Below, piece by piece: positions 54,013 to 64,000 of a DNA stretch of 64,000 nt; positions within the stretch are counted from its first letter, which is position 1; each line of letters starts with the position of its first letter. This DNA comes from Hydractinia symbiolongicarpus (lineage: Eukaryota; Cnidaria; Hydrozoa; Anthoathecata; Hydractiniidae). Made by a program: the position numbers and the translations under genes. The notes beneath the pieces are model-generated. The model worked only from the letters and a program-made list of their open reading frames with translations. It was not told the origin of the DNA and made no database searches. The stretch lies in assembly GCF_029227915.1 (NCBI RefSeq), contig NC_079878.1, forward strand, positions 19,796,501 to 19,860,500. The letters are read 5' to 3'.

Positions 54013-54639
54013 TATGTGCAATCGTTACTCTCCAAAGACAAGATCAGGTGTGAGCAAACCCCCAGGAACTCTTTAGTGGCATTTTCAACTCTACTTGTAT
54101 ATACCCCTTCAGAGCCATATAAAATAAAAAAAAAAAATCGAGAAATATCGCATGTAGTAGTGCCTTTTTCACACCATCACTACTTTATTGAAAAATATTT
54201 TTGGGAAAGTAATTTTGGGATGAAGGTTCCAACATTTTCCAATTTTGGAAAAGAAATTTTCACGAATCAGAAATCATTGTTAAAGATCGCGAAATTTATT
54301 TCGCCAATCAGGGCAAAATTCGCAAAAAATTACTTCTTTCAAAAGTTTCTTTGGTGAAAATGTTTTCTTACAAAAAAGTCTTTTCCTTAGGTAATTTCAA
54401 AGTGTGTATTTATCCTGAATGGACCTTCAAAATATTTTTAGGCCAAAATTCAACGAAACGAGAGAAACGGAAAACGTATAAGAAATAAAATCTTGTCCAT
54501 GGTATCCAATGAAGTTGTAAAACGTTTGTGTGATATATTTGGTGTAACACTTGACAGGTTATTTGCTTGTTTATCTATTATAGTTGTTTGAGATTTTATA
54601 TTAACCATCACCCAGTCGAGAATCTTCTGTTTCTTTAAA

Positions 54640-54790
54640 AAAAAGACATGGCAGCAGAATTAGCCGGATTTAAAAAAAAGCAAGAAAGAGAATAATAAAG
54701 TTTGGATAGATAAAGAGACAGGGATATTGATCGAATTATACAAAGAAAGACCGTGTTTATGGAATGTGTTTATTGAAAATTATAAAAATT
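54640..54790 (+). pseudogene. MADF domain start
   Basis: In one frame KVWIDKETGILIELYKERPC, LWNVFIENYKN matches the first helices of a MADF domain (the I.LY...P.LW....NYKN pattern). It is the N-terminal counterpart of the part at 42270 but from another copy. No donor found. Confidence 0.55.
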
Positions 54791-54894
54791 GAGCTAGCAT
54801 CAGAGCTACGACACGTCTGCGCTGACTATACATATCGACAACTGTTTATGTTTTGATTTCTCATTTTAATAAAAATGTTGCATGTTTTTTCTGT

Positions 54895-54961
54895 TGTGGG
54901 CAAACGAAGGCAAACAACATTTATTGGGTGACGTTGCATCAAATGTTGCGTTCGTTTGCCC
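54895..54961. repeat. foldback sequence (GGGCAAACGAA arms)
   Basis: GGGCAAACGAAGGCAAACAA at the left pairs with the inverted TGTTGCGTTCGTTTGCCC at the right with a 3-base bulge. It is a perfect-arm hairpin of about 67 bp, probably a small foldback element or its end. Confidence 0.6.
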
Positions 54962-55190
54962 CACGCTTAAGAACTGGAAGTTTAACTGAAGATAATTTAG
55001 CATTGTTAAAAACTCGTCAGCATGATGAATACAACTTCCACAGAACACAGTATTTATTTCTGCTGAAAATTACTTGAAATATAAATTAAATACTTTAAAG
55101 CTTGAGGAACTATCTCACCCTGAGATTAGAATACCTGCTGTTGATAAAAACTCTTCAGGCGCCCGCAAAGTAAATTAGATAAGGTGGCTG
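54935..55190 (+). pseudogene. PIF1/Helitron helicase fragment
   Basis: Reads FAPRLRTGSLTEDNLALLKT, then after a stop KLNTLKLEELSHPEIRIPAV, the late motif region of PIF1-type helicases found in Helitrons (LR.G..TE.D...L..R, then the N....L.EL..P segment). All Walker motifs are missing. Confidence 0.5.
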
Positions 55191-56174
55191 AACTAAATCA
55201 AAACGCGGGCTTACACGTACAGTTTTCTTGTTGAAGAAATATTTCAAAAGAAATATTTCATAGTGTAAGGTGCATTTCGAAATATTTTAAACATTTCAAA
55301 AGTTTTTGTCACCTGTTCTAAAAACCTGTTGAAAGGCAAACTTTTTCTTCTGAAAGTGTTTTCAAAGGATGCTTACATCCTGACTATATCACATTGCGTA
55401 CTTTCATTCATTACTTTGAATTTGACGTTTTGTATCTTCTAAACAAACTAAGATGATGAAAAAGGTTTACAATACAGCAAGCTGTACTGAAGTATCTTGT
55501 CTACAGGGACGGTGGTTGTCAAAACTGGGACTAGGCTCCCAGAAGAAGGTGCTGAATACACTTTCTTGCTTTTTACAAGCATGAGTACTGTCCAACTTAT
55601 CATTTTACAAACAAAAAAAAGCAAAATATGAGTATATTCGATCCAGCGCGTAGATTCTGCAACAGGCAGGCACCATATACGCCAACAGCAGAAAAAGAAC
55701 GGTGCAGATTTTTCACTTTTTAATTTTTTTGTATGAGATTGACTAGGGCACCTGAATTACACCATGATTCATGTGATTACAAACATTTCGCAATAAAAAA
55801 GCACTAGAAAATCAATATTTTAGTTGTTTTTTCCAGGATCGGATCAAAAAACAATTCCATAGCATCGCTTCTGACAACACCCTTTTAGACCTCTAAATAT
55901 GCCCATAACTTCGAAAATATGAATGGAGACATGGGCATTAAGTTATTCATAGCATCCGTGAATATCTGGGGCAAGCAAGACAAACTGAGAGTACAAAGAT
56001 TGCAGCCAGAAAACGTTTTTTATAAACATTGAAATTTTGGTACAATATGTTTTAGCTTTGCCAAAAACTTGCAGAGTCAAAGTACTTACTAAAAGAAACA
56101 GAAAAAGAATAGGATTTAATGGAAATAAAAGAAAACAAGATGCTCATGGAGAATTCTGTCACAGGAAACACAAT
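55191..56174. other. non-coding, nothing recognised
   Basis: A+T-rich sequence to the left of the Harbinger element. The frame starting at 56037 is a by-product that runs into the element's end. Confidence 0.4.
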
Positions 56175-56358
56175 AGCGACCTTAAGCAAAGACGACGGGG
56201 ACTTCTCAAGAACGGCATTTTAGCAAATGACGTCATTTTTGTAAGACTACGCATGCTCAGAATAAGGCGATTCCCCTTATTGATCCGTCCTGTTCAAGTT
56301 GAGCACCTCAAACACAAGCTTTTGACGTACTGAGGAAAACGTCACCAAAAAAAATAAA

Positions 56359-57421
56359 ATGGCTGATGAAAACGTTGCCACTACTGGTAAAAAAAGGTAA
56401 GAGATCATGTCTCGTAACATACTACAGGCCCCCTTCCTGTTCTCCTTATAATTTTTCGATGTTTGCTATCAATAAGCTTGGATTTAGCGAGGTGAGCCAG
56501 CAAACATGTCTGTTCCGGGGCTAGCTAGCACAGAGGAACCTCTTTCCAGAAAGCCTCTCAATGGTTGTTCCCCTCTAAAACATGGTCCTCTTCTTATGAG
56601 ATTTTAGCTAGCTAGCTATAAACACACTATTTTGTTCAAACAAAAACAATAAAATTGTGACCTTGCTTTCTCTCTTTTTTTGCAAAATATAAACAAATTT
56701 AGTCCCTTTTAGACCTGTCATGGTTTGGAGGGAATCCAAGGATGAATTGTTATGCAGAGAAATTCTTTTATATGAACCTTTTCAATATAAAGAAAGAACC
56801 AGAGAACGAGGCAATAGCTGGAAGATGATTGCAGAAAGTCTTAATTCTGTGAAGGAACATGTCTTTCGAGTAGATTTACGAGCTGTGCGTGAAAGATTCA
56901 ATGTAATAAAAACTAATTATGAGAAGAAGAATCGTGAAGAGGAAGCTGCAAGTGGTATCAGTCCTGAAGAAACAGAACTTGATGCAGCAATACGAGACAT
57001 AGTTGAACGAATGAAAGAGTTTAATATTCAGTTTTCACAACAAAGTGAAAAAAAGGCTGAAAAAACAAAACATGACAAAAAAATTGCTGAAGATTTCCGA
57101 CAGCAAGCTTTAGAAACATTTTCAGAGACCAAAAAGCGAAAAGGTGAGGATGACGATTGTGGCAAAGTTAAACGGCGTAGCTTTGGTTCTGATACCGTGC
57201 AGTTTCTTCGAGAAAAAGCTGAATCAGACCGTGACGTTAAGTTACAAGAGTTGGAGATTCGAAAGAAGGAACATGAACTGCAACTAGCGCAGCATAATGC
57301 TATATCTAGTCAACAAACTGAAATGTTTAAAATTATGATGGATCAGCAGCAAAAACAACAGGAACAAACACAGCAATTTATGTTGTTGATAGCACAAATG
57401 ATGAACACCAAAAATAATTAA
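56359..57421 (+). CDS. Harbinger Myb/SANT-like protein (248 aa)
   Basis: Two exons, 56359-56396 (MADENVATTGKKR) and 56713-57421, with GT..AG and a pyrimidine-rich acceptor (TTTAGTCCCTTTTAG). The N-terminal Myb/SANT-like trihelix carries conserved Trp residues (VWRESKDELLCREILLYEPF, SWKMIAESLN). A Lys/Glu-rich coiled coil and a long Gln-rich end (about residues 195-245) follow. In Harbinger systems this protein binds the ends and brings the nuclease into the nucleus. It is convergent with the transposase, about 320 bp apart. Confidence 0.88.
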
Positions 57422-57739
57422 TATAATGACCTAATTTATGCAGTTAGTTGATGTTTTGTTGTAATGTGCAGAATACTGCTCCTTGTTTCGTTTTGTTTTT
57501 TGCAATTTCGGGGTTTTATGTACAATGAATTAATACATGCTGTTCAAAATTCTTTTGGGTTTGTTATGACAATATATTTTGTTATGAAGGTTTGTTATGA
57601 GAATATATTGAGCTAAAAACTATATATTTAAGCTATATATATATATATATACATTTTTATATTTTATTATATATTACACGACTTGTAAATTTACTTTGTA
57701 TAAGTTGACTGACATACATTTATTTTTTATTTTATTATT

Positions 57740-58813
57740 TTACTGTATATACTCCTCCAGAATTGGCGGTTCTAATTCGAAGAAGGACGATGTTTGTGAA
57801 CCATATAGACAAGTGCGAACATTGGTCAGTAATGCACAAACAATGTACATTTTACCAACTGCACTAAGTTGCACTTTTAAATTCTTTTTAAAATCAAGAA
57901 AAGCAAAATAATTTAAAATTTCACCGAACACCCATTCTACGGCTACCCTAACTTTACTCATGCTCTTGTTGTAATTTACTTTTTGTGGAGTTAAGTGTCC
58001 TCTAAATGGTGCTTGCAAATGACTTCGTAGTGGATAGGCAGGGTCACCGTATATACACAGTGGTTGTCCATAAACTGTGTTGAAGTACTGTTGAAGGTCT
58101 CCCAGGAGATTTGAGGCTGCTAACATCCCGCTATCGTGCCTTTTTCCTTCCATTGGTCCAAATAAATTTGCTATAAGACCATTTGGGGCTACGACGGATT
58201 GAAATTTGAGTGCATGAACTCGTTTGTGTCCATTGTATAACGCACGTTGGTTTTCGCCAGGCCTACATACTGGCCGGACTGTCCCATCCACAAATTCCCA
58301 ACAATTTTGTAAGGCAGTACCTTTATCATGGACTACTTGAGCGTAGCGTTCTAATTCTGGCTGTGAGAGCCATGGCTGGTTAAAACTGCGTAACAGATGT
58401 CCATATTCTGAGTAGATGAAGTTTAGCATGTAATTGGTCATCATGCAAATTTCCGGAACTGGCCTTCCGAATCTACTTATCATATCAGAGTATCTGCATG
58501 GGTGTGCAAATCTTTTCAGTAGTGCACAAAAAGACTCGATTCCTTTAAAAACAGAACGATTGGAACAGGTAATACGTTCTGGAATCTGAAAAACTTGGGC
58601 TAGCCTGTAGATGTCAGAATGATAAAAACGAAATTCTGATTTGCATTCCGCATCAGTCATCAAATCCAAGTCAAATGTATTGTGCTTCCGATATGGAAAA
58701 TCTAAATTTTTGCTAGTGTTAATATCGAAAAGTAAAGCAAATTCATCATCTTTAATCATATTTTGGTTATAGGCAACCAGGAGCACATTCCTCGTGTCAC
58801 GGAAGGTAGCCAT
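57740..58813 (-). CDS. Harbinger DDE transposase (357 aa), intact
   Basis: A single frame with ATG at 58813. The N-terminal part includes FRFYHSDIYRLAQVFQIP. The DDE_4 nuclease has CWEFVDGTVRPVCRPG (first Asp), KRHDSGML, IYGDPAYPLRSHLQAPF (second Asp) and VRVAVEWVFGEI (Glu). All three catalytic residues are present. The length is normal for animal Harbinger nucleases. It cuts and pastes with a 3-bp target duplication, as seen at the element's ends. Confidence 0.95.
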   Translation of the reverse strand: MATFRDTRNVLLVAYNQNMIKDDEFALLFDINTSKNLDFPYRKHNTFDLDLMTDAECKSEFRFYHSDIYRLAQVFQIPERITCSNRSVFKGIESFCALLKRFAHPCRYSDMISRFGRPVPEICMMTNYMLNFIYSEYGHLLRSFNQPWLSQPELERYAQVVHDKGTALQNCWEFVDGTVRPVCRPGENQRALYNGHKRVHALKFQSVVAPNGLIANLFGPMEGKRHDSGMLAASNLLGDLQQYFNTVYGQPLCIYGDPAYPLRSHLQAPFRGHLTPQKVNYNKSMSKVRVAVEWVFGEILNYFAFLDFKKNLKVQLSAVGKMYIVCALLTNVRTCLYGSQTSSFFELEPPILEEYIQ

Positions 58814-59159
58814 ATTTGTTTACATGTTTTCCCGCCGTCCAAAGTTTACATTTTTGCTTAATACGGATTTCAAGACGGGACCCCAAACGTAATCGATCCA
58901 ATCCCTTTCCATGAAATCCCGTCCTGATTGCCGCACCGTCGTCTTTGCTTAAGGTCGCTAATTATTGACATGGAGATTCTCAATTCTATAATGTAAATGT
59001 TGGTGTGCCCATCATGCACAACCGTTGGTTTGAAATTTACCGAACATTGTGCGAAGAAAAAAGGACTTTCTTCCTTTTTAATGTTCCAGTGCAACAAATG
59101 CAGTTATTTTACTGAAACATACACATCTTGTTCACTTGATAACTCCTTAGGTTAGATAA

Positions 59160-59747
59160 ATTTTTATAGTTGATGAACCTTCCCAAACCAATGACAGTGA
59201 ACAATTATGACAAAATTGTGAAAAGGATGACTTTAGAGGCAAAAGATGTTCTAGAAACAACAATGCAAGATGCATGTGAAGAATTACGAGGTGATTCAGA
59301 TGGTGTCGTTAACACGCCAGTTTTATGTGATGGGTAATCTCTAAATGGAGTGACAACTGCCATTTTAATGAATAGTGGAGAAGGTCTTAGACATTGAGCC
59401 TATGAGTATACAATTACACAGGATCAGCTGGAAATATGGAGCCAATAGGCGCAAAACGAATGTGGGAAAGGTCCGAAGAGAAAAACAAGTTATGCTACAC
59501 TGAATACTATGGGATGGTGATAGCAAAAGTTTTAACACCATAAAAAACACCTACACTGGTATTCAAGTGGAAAAATTAGAATGTGTCAGACACGTTTAAA
59601 AAAGAGTAGGCTGCCGCTTACGGTTTAGGAGGAAGAGTATCCCTATACTGACTAATAATATGATTGACAGATTACAGAACTATTACGGTATAGCGATAAG
59701 AGAAAATAAAAACAATCCGAAGGCAATGCAAGCAGCAACAAGAGCTA
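59160..59747 (+). pseudogene. MULE-like transposase, 5' part, split by pogo
   Basis: Reads FMNLPKPMTVNNYDKIVKRM-like start, EAKDVLETTMQDACEELRGD, LNGVTTAILMNSGE, and before the insertion NMIDRLQNYYGIAIRENKNN, PKAMQAATRA. The coding sequence continues in the same frame after the pogo element at 61369. The type is common in cnidarian genomes (a MULE-like DDE); the exact superfamily is not certain. Several stops. Confidence 0.55.
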
Positions 59748-59958
59748 CAGTCGACGCTCGTTATCTCGAACTCCCAAGGGACCGAAAGAAAAGTTCGAGA
59801 TAGCGAGCGTTCGAGATAGCGGAGGTTCGACATAACGAGCGTATTTCATGAAAAGTTCGAGATAACGAGTTTTTCGAAATTTTTGGAAATTTTCAGAAAA
59901 GGGCAAGGGTCAGTAGTTCGGTCATAAGTATCTGTGGGCAAGCTTTTAAAATTAAAAT

Positions 59959-61191
59959 TCACCTGAGCCCGGTAATTCGGACTTTGCTATTTTTACCCCC
60001 AGAGCATTTTTCGGATTTGTAGTGATACGTTTTATTTGGCAAGCATTGGTAGAAGAGACCGAATTCGTCGGCATTGTAAATATCTTCTAGTTTGTAGTTA
60101 GTTAATAATGTTGGTAAAGTGGTTTCAAACCAAGATGCTATCATATCAGGTTAAACAGAATTGCTTTCACCAACGACCGTCTTGAAGGTTACATTGTGCC
60201 TGAAATAGAAAATAAAACAAATACCGACTTGTATAAAAGATTTATTGTTAACCTGTTCGTGCATTTTTTCGAATACGAATGTTCGAATTTCAATTCGAAT
60301 GTTTTTAAAAATTCTTGTGTGAACACCCTGTGAACATTATCATTATTACTTGTGCATGGCAACAAGGAAAAGCAAACCAGGAGAAAAAGGAGAAGATGGA
60401 TCTTGCAAAAATGATAATTGATCAAAATTTAATCAATGTTGTAATGATAAAAGAATTTGAATTGGCTTCACATGTTAAGGGGTTCCACGTTTATAAAGCA
60501 TTGTGGACTTCAAAAAATGGGGAGACTTTACAATGCGAAGGAGAGCCTAATAATCCCGTTGACAAATATGCTGTGTGTGTCAAGAAAGAAAACAAGATAG
60601 TTGGATATTTACCACTTGGAAAATCTGGAAAATTTGCTAAAACAATATTTTATTTCCTCAGAGCTGATGAATTAAGCTCGTGCAAAGTAACTGTGACTGG
60701 AAAACCAGTTAATTTGGGAGATGGTGAAGGCATGCAAGTGCCATGCAATTTGACATTTATTGGAACGGAAAATTGCATCGAGATACTCAAGAAACATATT
60801 TAGTTTATGTTAGTCTTTTTAAGATTTTAATATCAAAATAAAACCAATTCGAAAAAAAAGAGATTTAATATTCTTACTTTTTTTTCCATTTACCAAGCCA
60901 ACCGTCTGAAGCTTTGAAATCTTCTACTCCAAGCTCCTGTGCATAGCTTTTAGCTTTCTCCTTTAGTATTGTCCCATCGATTGGTATGTTTTTGCTTCGT
61001 TGTGAAACAAACCATTTGAACACGACAAGATCTACTTCTGAGAATTTACCATCTCTGATCTTTCTTTTCTTGCTCGAAGATTTTTCGAGAGCAGAAAAAA
61101 GTTTTTCCTTATTGGCTAGCCAAGTTGATATCGTGTTTTTAGGCACCCGGTACTTTTTAGCGATATCTTTATTTGGAATACCTTTTTCCAA
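59959..61191 (-). pseudogene. pogo transposase, two exons, internally deleted
   Basis: Exon 1 (about 61191-60872) has the helix-turn-helix region: IPNKDIAKKYRVPKNTISTW, then SDGWLGKWKKK, ending at a GTAAGA donor. Exon 2 starts at a TTTCAG acceptor (about 60198) with HNVTFKTVVGESNSV, a stop, then LEDIYNADEFGLFYQCLPNK (first Asp) and SKVRITG. It then runs straight into the element's end, so the second and third catalytic Asp are gone. The N-terminus is also cut by the other end. A non-autonomous deletion copy. Confidence 0.85.
60396..60803 (+). CDS. HIRAN-domain protein of pogo element (135 aa)
   Basis: ATG 60396 (MDLAKMIIDQN) gives 135 residues; an upstream in-frame ATG at 60315 would add 27. 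Core: HVYKALWTSKNGETLQCEGE, NNPVDKYAVCVKKENKIVGY, LPLGKSGKFAKTIFYFLR, KVTVTGKPVNLGDGEGMQVP. It is close to the broken HIRAN gene at 46355-48080 and more distant from the one at 41390. The open frame in an element whose transposase is dead suggests recent decay of the transposase or separate maintenance. Confidence 0.8.
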   Translation: MDLAKMIIDQNLINVVMIKEFELASHVKGFHVYKALWTSKNGETLQCEGEPNNPVDKYAVCVKKENKIVGYLPLGKSGKFAKTIFYFLRADELSSCKVTVTGKPVNLGDGEGMQVPCNLTFIGTENCIEILKKHI

Positions 61192-61368
61192 TTCTTTTAA
61201 TGCTTGGCAAAAAAGTTCGAGATAGTGAAAGTTCGAGATAACGGAGGTTCGAGATACCGAACGTTTTTTTGCCTACTATTGCTTACAGAACTCAAGGGAC
61301 CGAAGAAAAAGTTCGAGATAGAGAAAGTTCGAGATAACGGAGGTTGGAGATAATGAGCGTCGACTGTA

Positions 61369-61698
61369 CTTTACTTAATGTTGCTTGATACGTATTGTCC
61401 AACCGGTAGCGATAGTTGGTGCAAATTTAAAAAAGATAAGGCTAATGGCACATCAACTTACAAACCAGGGCCCGGACTTCCTTTGCCAGTGCTATTAAAA
61501 TTGAAACATATATTTCTAGATTTAAGTCATAAGCATTTACTCAACAAATGTTTACATGGTCTGACTCAAAATCAAAACGAAAGTTTTGACACGATGATAT
61601 GGGATCGTGTTTCGAAATCACGTTTATCGTTCTCTCAACTCCAACTTGTTGTATATGATGCGGTAGCCAACTTCAATATTATTTTCTTTCAAAATTAA
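61369..61698 (+). pseudogene. MULE-like transposase, 3' part
   Basis: Continuation after the pogo element: YCPTGSDSWCKFKKDKANGT, HLLNKCLHGLTQNQNESFDT, MIWDRVSKSRLSFSQLQLVV, YDAVANFN, then stop. The C.TQN.NES..+.W pattern (CLHGLTQNQNESFDTMIWDR) is the conserved tail of this transposase type. Confidence 0.65.
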
Positions 61699-61772
61699 AA
61701 ATGGAAATTTTTTTTTCAATTCTGTATTTTTTGGTTACGAAATGTTAAAAATATTTTTGGAAAATTTTTGAA

Positions 61773-63230
61773 CTAATGAAAAAAGCTGAAAATTTGAGAC
61801 AATTTGACCCAGGGGGTTTTTATTAGATAGTCAATAATGCCGTTTTTTACCAGAGGAATTATGAGGGAAAGGGTCAAACTAACAAAAGTTGAAAGAAAAT
61901 ATGTGTAACTACATCGCAATGGAGATATAACTAGCCTTTTAAGTGTTTGCATAACATGTGTTTCCCAAGTTTTATAGACCGCTATTCCTAAAATCAGGGT
62001 TAGATGGCAATGTGACTGTTGTTTTGGAAGACCTTGTAGCCAGTTTTTCGGGTTTTTTGATTTTACAAGATTTTGTGTGATTTGCGGAAGATTTCTCAGG
62101 GGTTTTTGATTTCTTACATTCCATATTTGTAACAGAAAAAAAAATTCAGGAATGATTCGGGCCTTTTCAGGCTCAACCCATGTGGTAGAATTTTGAGACA
62201 TCCACATGTAAAAAAAAGTACTCATGGAGGTAAAAGTTAGGGATTTTAATAGGGAACGTAAAGGCTTGTTAGGAAGACCAGGGCGACGAAAACAAGTCCT
62301 TACTGATTCTGAACAGAAACCCCTTTCACCCACCTCAATGGCAAAGAAATGCACGATCCATCCATTTTTTTCAATGAAGAATATTTGTTAAGCTTTCGTT
62401 TGTGCCAATATTTCGTGTTCTCTTCACATGGACAAGTCAGTTCTACCATAATTACAGTTTTGGAAGAACTGGATATTAATAACAGGTCTGGGCGTAGTTG
62501 TGTTATTGCAATGTATGGTGGAAAAACTAAAACGGAATCTAAATCTGACAGTATTTTCTAATCAGAAGCAAGGTAAAGAAGGACACTTTGTATGCCTCTT
62601 CTTAGATGGTGATTGACCGGTCGGAATGAAATTTATTTTGTTGCACTTGGAAACCTTAAGAGGTTCATATGATACCAAAAACTCTTTTAATGCCTTTACC
62701 AAAACTATTAAAACCGAGTCATGACGGTATGTGTATCTACCCTGCGTAAGGGAGGTCCTACATGCACCCAATATATGAGAGACATTTGAGGAAGGTTTCT
62801 TGCACAAAATGCAACTTTTGTCTTTCTCAATTCCCCATCTCGCAAGATTGGTTGGAGAGGGAAGGGTGTCATAGGTTGCCCCTATACAAAAGGAAGTTAG
62901 ACATTGTGGCAGTGAAAGAATTGTTCTCCAAGATAAATCATTTTTCACATAAGAGCACCATTTGTTTAATTGCCTTGCAAATGCAACTGTACAGCTCTGG
63001 CATGGTAAATATCGTCTTCATTTTCTTCAATGATATTGGAATGAAGCTTTCGATAAGCTTAAGTGCCTTTTGGTGGTATATTTTTGTGGTCTAAGAGCCC
63101 TAAGCCAGCTCGGCCAGTCTGATGCAAACCTAAAATCCTTTTGAAATTGAGCTGACTATCCACCGAAAGAACTGTCTCACTAACTTTCCGATTTCCAGCT
63201 TTTAAATCTGGTACACACTTAACACACAAG
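61773..63230 (-). pseudogene. RLE-type LINE: RT end plus restriction-like nuclease
   Basis: Minus strand, 3' half of an R2/NeSL-like LINE. KRILGLHQTGRAGLG (about 63130) comes first, then TLPSPTNLARWGIEKDKSCI, LCKKPSSNVSHILGACRTSL and TQGRYTYRHDSVL (Cys/His zinc region). The PD-(D/E)xK endonuclease (about 62380-62500) has LRPDLLLISSSSKTVIMVEL with TCPCEEN. After a shift comes HFFAIEVGERGFCSESVRTC. The RPD...ELT core is intact in sequence, but frames are broken and the RT catalytic part is missing. Confidence 0.75.
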
Positions 63231-63278
63231 GGTCGACAGAAACTCTTAGGAACAGATGTTCACTGATTTTGGCAGATT

Positions 63279-63561
<283 letters not shown>

Positions 63562-63682
63562 CAATATTTGTATTGTCCAGAAGGTCAAAACTCCAATGTA
63601 AAATAATATTAACACACAGGAATGCTGGAAATGATGAACGACTGCATTTTTAATTGAGTGATAAAATTATATTTATTTAAAT

Positions 63683-63711
63683 TTTCGTCTGTCTACAACA
63701 GACTTCATCAG
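63683..63711 (-). ncRNA. hammerhead-like ribozyme core (Penelope type)
   Basis: On the minus strand, CTGATGA (63711-63705) is followed by one A, a 6-bp stem GTCTGT/ACAGAC with loop TGTAG, then GAAA. CUGAUGA-stem-GAAA is the hammerhead core. The form with one extra A is frequent in Penelope-like element repeats. Stems I and III are not convincing from this sequence, so catalytic activity is uncertain. Confidence 0.4.
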
Positions 63712-63754
63712 AAAATGACAATGATAAAAGAATCTGCTAAAAAAAGTTGTTATG

Positions 63755-63880
63755 AAAGTAGATATAATTGCTGTAATTAAAAGATATAATTGCTGTAATA
63801 AAAAGCTAATAAAAAATGTTAAAAACAACAGCGATGGAGATAAAAGAACTGCGATGGAGATAAAAGAAAGCCAAAAACTA
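63755..63880. repeat. two short tandem duplications
   Basis: AGATATAATTGCTGTAAT occurs twice (about 63761-63800) and CGATGGAGATAAAAGAA occurs twice with a third partial unit (about 63832-63890). They may belong to the repeat that contains the hammerhead-like motif. Confidence 0.7.
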
Positions 63881-64000
63881 CGATGGAGTGTAAAAGGTAA
63901 AAGGAGAGCAGGTTTAAAATTTATTAAAAGTCACCAATCGCCAATTAAATGTTTCTGTATACGTTTCGTACGTCGCCAATCGTGGAATCCATTCAAGCCT

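Larger units (their letters stand above)
56175..58959. mobile_element. complete Harbinger element (2785 bp)
   Basis: 24-bp perfect terminal inverted repeats starting AGCGACCTTAAGCAAAGACG, with the 3-bp target duplication AAT (56172-56174 and 58960-58962). The two convergent genes expected of Harbinger are present and open: a Myb/SANT-like protein (plus) and a DDE nuclease (minus). Perfect repeats and intact genes suggest recent mobility. Confidence 0.95.
59748..61366. mobile_element. pogo element with antisense HIRAN gene in its intron
   Basis: 1619 bp with inverted repeats starting CAGTCGACGCTCGTTATCTC and TA on both sides (59746-59747, 61367-61368). Removing it restores the host MULE-like frame exactly. 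Subterminal GTTCGAGATA repeats occur at both ends (59790-59870, 61215-61350). Transposase exons are on the minus strand; the HIRAN gene lies between them on the plus strand. Confidence 0.92.

Noticed and set aside
54016-54357. 113-codon frame
   Set aside because: Composition follows an A+T-rich repeat with GCGAAATTT-type motifs; no domain or start context.

Overview
This is an A+T-rich animal nuclear window, most likely from a cnidarian and perhaps a hydrozoan. The evidence is intron-split genes with GT..AG junctions, a TATA promoter, and a dense mix of invertebrate-type transposons: Ty3/gypsy, BEL/Pao, DIRS, Penelope-like, LINEs with restriction-like endonucleases, pogo/Tigger, Harbinger and Helitron. 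There are no prokaryotic operons, rRNA, tRNA or CRISPR. The taxon is an inference from element content only.

Layout. 1-700: pogo/Tigger transposase debris. 1348-4781: Ty3/gypsy element with a short 5' LTR, a truncated 3' LTR and an open gag-pol frame lacking RNase H and the integrase core. 7000-14669: host exons. First comes an N-terminal exon with a myristoylation/palmitoylation-type start, then a decayed DIRS element on the minus strand (8467-12103), then exons ending in an unrecognised GPG-rich domain. 16110-16668: two convergent small secreted cysteine-rich peptides that share cysteine spacing. 17826-22248: a five-exon secreted-protein gene (20511-21737), with an inverted, truncated second copy of its first exons (18040-18461) and a possible membrane-anchor exon (22006-22248). 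22648-24618: a Harbinger-type MITE and a Penelope-like fragment. 25900-39100: a LINE reverse transcriptase, a Helitron, an alpha-kinase-like scrap and a BEL/Pao element split by about 4.3 kb of later insertions. 39351-42169: an apparently intact pogo/Tigger element carrying a divergent HIRAN-domain gene. 42270-55190: layered fragments (MADF/BESS, RLE-LINE, USP peptidase, pogo inside a HIRAN gene, another pogo, a LINE-like RT, P2X7-tail-like, KDZ-like, PIF1-like). 56175-58959: a structurally complete Harbinger element with both proteins. 59160-61690: a MULE-like transposase split by a pogo element that has its own antisense HIRAN gene. 61773-63230: an RLE-LINE 3' end. 63281-63554: a pure (TA)n tract of about 137 units.

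The most interesting host locus is 20511-21737. It encodes a 232-aa secreted protein with a signal peptide, eight further cysteines, four predicted amphipathic helices with long A-B and C-D loops and a short B-C loop, and intron phases 1,0,0,0. That architecture matches vertebrate class I helical cytokines (growth hormone, erythropoietin, IL-6 types). Its promoter has a TATA box, a CRE-like site and a STAT-type TTCnnnGAA. The second theme is the repeated pairing of pogo/Tigger transposases with HIRAN-domain genes, seen three times in different arrangements.
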